DNA of 64,000 bases from FEN-1279 sp964400285 (GTDB lineage: Bacteria > Bacteroidota > Ignavibacteria > Tepidaquicellales > Tepidaquicellaceae), in contig CAYNTK010000011.1 in NCBI GenBank assembly GCA_964400285.1, positions 16,064 to 80,063 of the forward strand, read 5' to 3'. Of the stretch, positions 58,355-64,000 are shown one piece after another; within the stretch, counting starts at the first letter, position 1; each line of letters begins with the position of its first letter. A program made the position numbers and the translations under genes. The notes beneath the pieces were generated by a model. It was given only the letters and a program-made list of their open reading frames with translations. It was not told the origin of the DNA and ran no database searches.

Positions 58355-59329
58355 ATGAGATTTCATAAAAACAAAATATTATTTTTAATAATAATAATTG
58401 GTATTATCTTTGTATTTTATTCTTGTGATTTTGGAAATATAAAATCAAAAGCAACTACAGGTGAAATGACAATTGAAGTAGATGAAAATATTATAAATGT
58501 AGTTGAATTATTAACTAAAGATTTTACTCGTTTAAATCCAGAAGCAAAGATTACTCCAATATCTAAACCCACAAAAAATGTTATAACCGATTTACTTAAT
58601 AAGGAAACGAAGCTTATAATAATAGCTGGTGATATGTCCGAGGATGATAAGAAATTCGTTAGTGATTATAAAATCGAATTACAGAGATATGAACTTGCAA
58701 TAGATGGAATTGCATTTATCATTAATGTTGATAATCCTGCATTACGATTAACTTCGAAGGAATTAAAAGGAATTTTTACCGGTGAAATTACAAAATGGAC
58801 ACAAATAAAAGCTCAAGATGAAGACCAAAATAGAAAAGTGCTTGAAACAATGAAAGGACAGAATGATTTAATAAAAGTATATACACAAAGACCTTATTCT
58901 AATTCTTATCATTATGTTAAAGATTCTGTTCTCGAGGGAAGTGAGTTTTATAATAAATCAAATATTTGTTCAACTTCAGTTCAAATATTACAATTAATTA
59001 GAGAAAATAAGAATGCAATTGGTTTTGTTAATATGGGCTGGTTAACGAAAGGCAACCAAGATGAACTCGATACAACCGTTAGAGCAATAAGAGTTTCTAA
59101 AATATGGAAAAATGGGAGACAAGATGATTTTGCACAATTTCATCAAGGATTAATATATAACAAAAAATATCCTTATACAAGGAAGATTATTTTGTATTCT
59201 GCCGATATTGGAATACAATTATCTACAGGATTTATTTCATTTCTTCTACATAATGATGGGCAGAAGATATTTTTAGAAAACGGTTTTGTTCCTATAAATC
59301 AACCAATTAGAACAATACAAATAGAGTAA
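58355..59329 (+). CDS. PstS-like substrate-binding lipoprotein
   Basis: This 324-residue protein has a lipoprotein signal (FYSC at about residues 21-24) and a PstS/PBP-like domain: NIINVVELLTKDFTRLNPEAK, LKGIFTGEITKWTQI and IGFVNMGWLT. The opening and TGEITxW motif are PstS-like, but the phosphate-binding Ser/Thr-rich loop of true PstS is not clearly present. Genes of this type often sit beside tonB and a TPR gene in Bacteroidota rather than beside pstCAB. It may supply pstCAB with ligand, or serve another uptake role. Confidence 0.75.
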   Translation: MRFHKNKILFLIIIIGIIFVFYSCDFGNIKSKATTGEMTIEVDENIINVVELLTKDFTRLNPEAKITPISKPTKNVITDLLNKETKLIIIAGDMSEDDKKFVSDYKIELQRYELAIDGIAFIINVDNPALRLTSKELKGIFTGEITKWTQIKAQDEDQNRKVLETMKGQNDLIKVYTQRPYSNSYHYVKDSVLEGSEFYNKSNICSTSVQILQLIRENKNAIGFVNMGWLTKGNQDELDTTVRAIRVSKIWKNGRQDDFAQFHQGLIYNKKYPYTRKIILYSADIGIQLSTGFISFLLHNDGQKIFLENGFVPINQPIRTIQIE

Positions 59330-59357
59330 AAATTATTAAATTAAATATTATAAATAT

Positions 59358-60827
59358 ATGAACAAGTTAAAGAAAAATTATTTGGCAATTTTAATAATTA
59401 TTATTTCATTAATTTCAAACTTTGCATTTTCACAGGAAAATGTAAAAAAGGGAATTAGTGCTGTAAAAAGAGGGGATTATTTAAGTGCTCTTACACTATT
59501 AAAGGGAGCAGTAAATTCGAGTAAAGATTATGATGCGAATTGTTATTATGGTATTGCACTTTTAAAAACTGGTTCATTAGATGAAGCAGAAAAATACCTG
59601 AAAATCGCTTTAAAAGATGACGATGAGGGAATAGATGCTTTGAACAGTCTAGGTGAATTATATACAATTAAGAAGAAATATTCCGAAGCTGATAATTTAT
59701 TCAAAAAAGCTCTAAAAATCGAGCCAGAGAGTATCTCAACGATGCTATTGAGAGCTGCAAACTATAATGCCGAAGGAAAAATAGATAAAGCAATTGAAGT
59801 ATTAACGCTTGCTACAACAGTTAGCAAAGAAAATCCATCTGTATATGTTGGACTAGGGGATGCATATTATATTAGGGGTTCTTATAAATTAGCAAAAGAT
59901 TATTTAGATAAGGCAATAAAGTTAAATCCAAATCTTGCAATTGCTCATTATGTAATGGGAAAAGTATATTTTAAGATGAAAAAATACAATGAATCGCTGG
60001 CATCATTTAATACTGCAATAGCAAAAGACGCAAATTTAGCAGACGCTTATCTTGAAAAAGGTAAAATATTATATTTTAATAATACTTTTCCAGAAGCAGC
60101 GTATAATTTTAAAAAGTTTTCACAGCTAAAACCAGGTTCACAAGAAGGTAATTCATATTATGCAAAAACACTATATGCTGAAGGGAAATACGATGAAGCA
60201 TTAAATATTCTAAATGAAGTTTTAAAAGCAGACCCAAAATCTTATACAGGAAATTTATATACTGCATATATATATTCAGAAAAAGAACAAACAGATTCTA
60301 TAGCACAAGTGGAACAATATAAAAAAGCTTTAGAATATTTTTCAAAAGTTCCATTAAAAGATTTTGAAGTAGAAGACTTAATTAAATATGCAAAAGTAAA
60401 TGTTGAATTAAAGAATTTTACAGATGCATATTCACTTTTTGATAAAGCTATAAAAATTGACAGTGCTGATGCTAAAGTTTATTATGAATATGGAAAAGCA
60501 TATTTTAAAGCTGAAGATTATGAAAATGCAATAAAAAATTTAAATATTGCTACTGAATTGGGAATGAATGAACGTTCGGTATATTTATTCAAAGGTTTTT
60601 CAAATTTCTATCTAAAGAAATATGAAGATGCTTTGCAGAATTTTCAAGATGCAATTAAGGTAGACGAAAAATTCGTATTATCTTATTCTTGGTTAGCAAA
60701 ATGTTATATAGTTTTACTAAAAAATGATGAAGCCATAAAAGTATACGAAAAAATATTGACAATTGACCCAAATAACGATGAAGCAAAAGATAAATTGGCA
60801 AGACTTAAAGTAACAAATAATAAATAA
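59358..60827 (+). CDS. Secreted TPR protein
   Basis: This 489-residue protein has a signal peptide (to about residue 26: LAILIIIISLISNFAFS) and about eleven TPR units in tandem (for example ALNSLGELYTIKKKYSEADNLFKKALKIEPES and AYLEKGKILYFNNTFPEAAYNFKKFSQLKP). Tetratricopeptide solenoids bind other proteins. It follows the PstS-like gene by 28 bases and precedes a dipeptidase by 3 bases. The tonB / PstS-like / TPR order is common in Bacteroidota; the biological role is unknown. Confidence 0.88.
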   Translation: MNKLKKNYLAILIIIISLISNFAFSQENVKKGISAVKRGDYLSALTLLKGAVNSSKDYDANCYYGIALLKTGSLDEAEKYLKIALKDDDEGIDALNSLGELYTIKKKYSEADNLFKKALKIEPESISTMLLRAANYNAEGKIDKAIEVLTLATTVSKENPSVYVGLGDAYYIRGSYKLAKDYLDKAIKLNPNLAIAHYVMGKVYFKMKKYNESLASFNTAIAKDANLADAYLEKGKILYFNNTFPEAAYNFKKFSQLKPGSQEGNSYYAKTLYAEGKYDEALNILNEVLKADPKSYTGNLYTAYIYSEKEQTDSIAQVEQYKKALEYFSKVPLKDFEVEDLIKYAKVNVELKNFTDAYSLFDKAIKIDSADAKVYYEYGKAYFKAEDYENAIKNLNIATELGMNERSVYLFKGFSNFYLKKYEDALQNFQDAIKVDEKFVLSYSWLAKCYIVLLKNDEAIKVYEKILTIDPNNDEAKDKLARLKVTNNK

Positions 60828-60830
60828 ATA

Positions 60831-62201
60831 ATGAATAAATTAGTAAATTATATAAACGAAAATAATAACAGGTTTATTGAGGAGTTAGTAGAATTTTTAA
60901 AAATACCTTCTATTAGCAATAATGAAGAAAACAAAAGTGACATAGAAAATTGTGCAAAATGGCTTCAAAATCACATAAAAAGCATAGGAATTGAAAATGT
61001 TGATGTGTATAACACTCCAGGACATCCTATTGTGTATGCGGAATATTTAAACGCAGGAAAGGACAAACCAACTATATTGATATATGGACATTATGATGTA
61101 CAACCAGTTGACCCTATAGATTTATGGTCAAATCAACCATTTGAGCCAACTATTAAAGATGGTAAAATTTATGCAAGAGGAACAACCGATGATAAAGGTC
61201 AACTTTTTATACATATAAAAAGTCTCGAAACATATTTAAAAAACGAAAATTCTTTACCAGTAAATGTGAAAATTTTGATTGAAGGAGAAGAAGAGATAGG
61301 AAGTGTTAACCTTAATAAATTCTTAAAAGATAATGCTGAATTATTAAAGTGTAATATAGTAGTTATTTCAGATACATCAATGTATGCAAAAGGGCTACCT
61401 TCCATTTGTTATGGACTTAGAGGTTTAGCATACATGCAGATAGATGTAAATGGTCCAAATAGGGATTTACATTCTGGTTCTTATGGAGGTGCTGTAGATA
61501 ATCCTATTAATGCACTTGCTAATATAATTTCAAGACTGAAAGATGATAAAGGAAGAATTTTAGTTGATGGATTTTATGATGACGTTATTCCACTAAGTAA
61601 TGAAGAAAGAGAAGAATTCAAAAGACTTCCTTTTAATGAAGAAAATTTCAAAAAAGAATTAGAGATTGATGGGGTTTTTGGAGAAGAAGGTTATACAACT
61701 ACCGAAAGGTTATCTGCTCGCCCAACGCTCGATTGTAATGGAATATGGGGTGGATTTCAGGGTGAAGGAGCAAAAACAGTGTTACCTGCAAAAGCAGGTG
61801 CGAAAATATCAATGAGGCTTGTTCCTAATCAAGACCCTAAAAAGATTGCAAAACTATTTATTGATTACGTAAATAAAATTGCACCTAAATCTGTAAAAGT
61901 TAAAGTTTCTGATTTACATGGTGGTAAACCTTCAATGACACCAATCGATACCCCTGCAATAAAAGCTGCAATAATCGCTTTAAAAGAAGGATTTGGTGTT
62001 GACCCTGTATTTATGAGGGAAGGTGGTTCAATTCCTATTGTAAATTCATTTAAAGAGTTATTAGGTGCTGATAGTGTCCTACTTGGATTTGGATTACCAG
62101 ATGAAAATGCTCATTCACCAGATGAACATCTCGATTTGGATAACTTTCATAAGGGCATTTTAAGTATTACACATTATCTAAAAGAATTATCGAAAATATA
62201 A
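60831..62201 (+). CDS. M20-family dipeptidase
   Basis: This 456-residue metallopeptidase has the two-zinc signature: YGHYDVQPVDPIDLW (metal histidine/aspartate region), YARGTTDDKGQ, GEEEIGS (catalytic glutamates), the metal aspartate in ISDTSMYAK, the dimerisation-domain histidine RDLHSGSYGG and GFGLPDENAHSPDE at the C-terminus. The arrangement is like the CNDP/PepV-type dipeptidases, and hydrolysis of a dipeptide is the likely reaction. It lies 3 bases after the TPR gene and 6 before DUF3098. Confidence 0.92.
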   Translation: MNKLVNYINENNNRFIEELVEFLKIPSISNNEENKSDIENCAKWLQNHIKSIGIENVDVYNTPGHPIVYAEYLNAGKDKPTILIYGHYDVQPVDPIDLWSNQPFEPTIKDGKIYARGTTDDKGQLFIHIKSLETYLKNENSLPVNVKILIEGEEEIGSVNLNKFLKDNAELLKCNIVVISDTSMYAKGLPSICYGLRGLAYMQIDVNGPNRDLHSGSYGGAVDNPINALANIISRLKDDKGRILVDGFYDDVIPLSNEEREEFKRLPFNEENFKKELEIDGVFGEEGYTTTERLSARPTLDCNGIWGGFQGEGAKTVLPAKAGAKISMRLVPNQDPKKIAKLFIDYVNKIAPKSVKVKVSDLHGGKPSMTPIDTPAIKAAIIALKEGFGVDPVFMREGGSIPIVNSFKELLGADSVLLGFGLPDENAHSPDEHLDLDNFHKGILSITHYLKELSKI

Positions 62202-62207
62202 ATTTAT

Positions 62208-62537
62208 ATGGCAAAAGCAAAAACTAACATAAAATCAAAAAAGTCATCTCCGGTAAGTCATATCCATATTGCACTTACAAAGAAAAATTATATGATAATT
62301 GGTTTTGGAATTTTACTAATAATAATAGGATATATTTTTATGTCTGAAAATTCAGTTGATGGATTTTTACCAACAGTAGTAGCTCCAATTTTATTAGTAG
62401 CTGGTTATTGTGTGGTTATACCAATTGGAATATTACTTAAGGATAAATCTACAACTGATGTATCTGATGCTGATAAATTACTACAAACAGATAAGAGTGG
62501 AAACGTTACAGCAACATCGAACATAAAAACAAATTAA
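62208..62537 (+). CDS. DUF3098 membrane protein
   Basis: This 109-residue protein has LTKKNYMIIGFGILLIIIGYIFMSE and VVAPILLVAGYCVVIPIGILL: two membrane helices with the KKNY.xxxxG....xGY.(F/L)MSG core of DUF3098, a family largely confined to Bacteroidota. It is the last coding gene before the tmRNA, which starts 21 bases after the stop. Function is unknown. Confidence 0.85.
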   Translation: MAKAKTNIKSKKSSPVSHIHIALTKKNYMIIGFGILLIIIGYIFMSENSVDGFLPTVVAPILLVAGYCVVIPIGILLKDKSTTDVSDADKLLQTDKSGNVTATSNIKTN

Positions 62538-62557
62538 TTTGTTCTAAAAAAGAGAAT

Positions 62558-62913
62558 GGGAATGTAACGGCTTCGACGGGATGAAAGATGGTTAAAACAG
62601 CATATAGTGTTCACAGCAATCACTTTAAAAAGGTTGAAAGGCTATAAATGCCGACTATAACTATGCAATGGCTGCTTAATTGAAAAAGCAACCCGTTTTT
62701 CTGCACGTTTATTCTCATCGAACAGCAGAAAAACGTCAAATAGATGAGATAGTTTAAACCAAAGTCTTCGTGGTTTAAGCGAAAAATTAGAAGACTGGTG
62801 CATAAAAGGTTTGTCTATTGTTTTTTTATGCACGAGGAATGAACAATAGACTAAATATGTAGAAGTTTTAATGGTCTTCATTTCGGACCCGGGTTCGACT
62901 CCCGGCATTTCCA
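62558..62913 (+). ncRNA. ssrA: Transfer-messenger RNA (tmRNA)
   Basis: The 5' end GGGAATGTAACGGCTTCGACGG is... shown by its first bases GGGAATG, which pair with the 3' CATTTCC (62906-62912), followed by a discriminator A; the CCA end is not encoded. A T-arm CCGGG-TTCGACT-CCCGG lies at 62889-62905. The reading frame for the tag begins at GCC around 62649 and reads ADYNYAMAA before TAA, comparable to the Chlorobi-type tag ending YAMAA. It rescues stalled ribosomes with SmpB (encoded at 40000) and marks the peptides for degradation. The limits are set by the acceptor stem pairing. An apparent 90-codon minus-strand frame across it is spurious. Confidence 0.95.
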
Positions 62914-62916
62914 CAA

Positions 62917-62952
62917 AAAAAAGACTGCTTGATTAATCAGGCAGTCTTTTTT
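62917..62952 (+). terminator. Bidirectional terminator between ssrA and yidC
   Basis: A 12-bp perfect stem (AAAAAAGACTGC at 62917-62928 with GCAGTCTTTTTT at 62941-62952) around a 12-base loop provides T runs on both strands and serves the convergent ssrA and yidC. Confidence 0.9.
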
Positions 62953-62971
62953 CTTAATTTAAAAATTGATT

Positions 62972-64000
62972 TTATCTTCTTTTATTTCTTGCTTTCCTTT
63001 GTTCCTCTGCCATATCCTGAAGTTTTTCAAAAAATGATTTTTTCCTTGGTTTATTTTGGATTTTAATTAAATCTTCAGGTTTTTCCTTTTTAAACTTATT
63101 GGTATAAATTTGTTGTCCTATTGATAAAAGGTTAAAGATGAAATAATATAAATTCAAACCAGAGGGAAAATTAAAGAAAAGCAAAGTAAACAAAATTGGC
63201 ATCATATAAACCATAGCTTTTTGTTTTGGGTCTGTTATCGTCATTTTCTGCTGTATGAACATAGTAATACCCATCAATGTCGCAACTCCTGAAATAGCAT
63301 CAATACCAAATACAGGAATTTTAAAAGGTAAGTTGAAAAGTATATCCGGGGCTGAAAGATCTTTAATCCACCAGATAAATTCTGCTTGTCTTAATTCAAT
63401 TGTTGACCTGAATACTCCAAATAACGCATATAATATTGGAAGCTGTAAAAGCATTGGAAGGCATCCTCCCATTGGATTTATTCCTTCCTCCTTGTACAAC
63501 TTCATAATCATGGAATTCTGTTTTGTTGGGTCATCTTTATATTTTTCCTTGATGGCAGCCATTTTCGGTTGTAACTGTCCCATTTTTTTCATCGAATCCA
63601 TTTGCTTTGAAGTGAGGGGATTCAAAATTATTTTTAATACTATTGAGAAAATTATAATTACCAGTCCATAATTAGGAATAAAGCTGTGTAAAAATGAAAA
63701 GAAAGGAATAATTGCAAATTGAGCAATAGGCCTTACAATAAAATCCAAAGCAAAACGCATAGTTAACTGAAGATCTAATCCGTAAGACTTAATTATCGAG
63801 TAATCTAAAGGAGCAATTATAACTTTAAAATTACTTTTTTCGTAATTGTCTTTTTTAATTTCATTTTTTACTGAAATAAGGTAATCACATTTTACACCAT
63901 CATTAGGTAAAGAAGAGCGGTTTCCCTTAAGATAAGCACCTTCACCCTTTTTACCTTCAGGAACAAGAAAAACACCGAAATATTTATTTCGGGAAGAAAC
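62972..64000 (-). CDS. yidC: Membrane protein insertase YidC, N-terminus cut by window edge
   Basis: The frame stays open from the stop at 62972 to the right window edge (343 codons). The upstream part (before the methionine at 63760) encodes SSRNKYFGVFLVPEG and IIAPLDYSIIKSYGLDLQ, which belong to the periplasmic P1 domain of YidC, so the methionine is internal and the gene's true start lies outside. The membrane part has MRFALDFIVRPIAQFAIIPFFSFLHSFIPNYGLVIIIFSIVLKIILNPLTSKQMDSMKKMGQLQPKMAAIKEKYKDD... and PMGGCLPMLLQLPILYALFGVFR, with the conserved hydrophilic-groove arginine expected near the first helix. It inserts inner-membrane proteins with or without Sec. Confidence 0.95.
   Translation of the reverse strand, partial: VSSRNKYFGVFLVPEGKKGEGAYLKGNRSSLPNDGVKCDYLISVKNEIKKDNYEKSNFKVIIAPLDYSIIKSYGLDLQLTMRFALDFIVRPIAQFAIIPFFSFLHSFIPNYGLVIIIFSIVLKIILNPLTSKQMDSMKKMGQLQPKMAAIKEKYKDDPTKQNSMIMKLYKEEGINPMGGCLPMLLQLPILYALFGVFRSTIELRQAEFIWWIKDLSAPDILFNLPFKIPVFGIDAISGVATLMGITMFIQQKMTITDPKQKAMVYMMPILFTLLFFNFPSGLNLYYFIFNLLSIGQQIYTNKFKKEKPEDLIKIQNKPRKKSFFEKLQDMAEEQRKARNKRR

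Noticed and set aside
62642..62914. Minus-strand frame of 90 codons
   Set aside because: It lies within the tmRNA and its end matches the T-arm complement, so it is not a protein gene.

Overview
The window is a very AT-rich (roughly 70% A+T by eye), gene-dense bacterial chromosome segment with short intergenic gaps. Several traits point to the Bacteroidota/Chlorobiota group, most likely an Ignavibacteria- or Kapabacteria-like lineage: a secreted protein with a type IX secretion (T9SS) sorting tail, a bacillithiol-synthesis BshC, a Bacteroidota-type small histone-H1-like protein, a TonB / PstS-like / TPR gene block, DUF3098 and DUF3109 proteins, and a tmRNA tag (ADYNYAMAA) of the Chlorobi kind. 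Many genes start with TTG, often in a TTGA overlap with the previous stop. Both ends cut genes: a CDF metal transporter at the left edge and yidC at the right edge.

Layout. 1-3.2 kb (minus): CDF transporter (partial), EamA-type exporter, a tiny basic protein and a class I aldolase. 3.5-8.9 kb (plus): TPR membrane protein, YqeY-like protein, CvpA-like protein, MutS2 and an NtrC-type regulator that lacks the GAFTGA loop. 8.9-13.6 kb (minus): deoxynucleoside kinase, then the conserved ffh-rpsP-khpA-rimM-trmD-rplS block closed by a terminator. 13.8-16.7 kb: rnhB, YraN, HemW-like protein and a secreted DUF4292-like protein. 16.9-23.1 kb (plus): a metabolic cluster of NADP-type isocitrate dehydrogenase, HMG-CoA-lyase-like enzyme, family III CoA-transferase and the two subunits of a LeuCD/homoaconitase-type dehydratase. 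Two small four-helix-bundle (23S rRNA intervening-sequence type) genes sit inside it, each flanked by its own short-unit inverted repeat arms. 23.2-30.8 kb: a c-type cytochrome lipoprotein, lepB, lepA, the histone-H1-like gene, hisC-DUF1858, a UPF0316 protein, TerC and a DUF3298 protein. 30.9-37.7 kb (minus): one long run arcC-argF-pyrB-fabD-DUF3109-two fabG paralogues-SDR. 37.9-45.4 kb: M48 protease, MBL hydrolase, smpB-tyrS-pdaD, MFS transporter and the T9SS cargo. 45.5-62.5 kb (plus): bshC, GT9, rlmI, an M16 peptidase, pstCAB, radical SAM protein, L,D-transpeptidase, tonB, a PstS-like lipoprotein, a TPR protein, M20 dipeptidase and DUF3098. The window ends with ssrA (tmRNA), which pairs functionally with the smpB at 40 kb, a bidirectional terminator and yidC.

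Most of the window is housekeeping: translation, protein export (ffh, lepB, yidC), fatty acid synthesis, pyrimidine/arginine carbamoylation and phosphate uptake. The parts that look accessory or unusual are the two four-helix-bundle elements with mirrored tandem-unit arms inside the icd/leuCD cluster, the unassigned logic of that metabolic cluster, the regulator without GAFTGA, and the carbamate kinase next to both transcarbamylases. No tRNA, rRNA, CRISPR array or classical insertion sequence was found.
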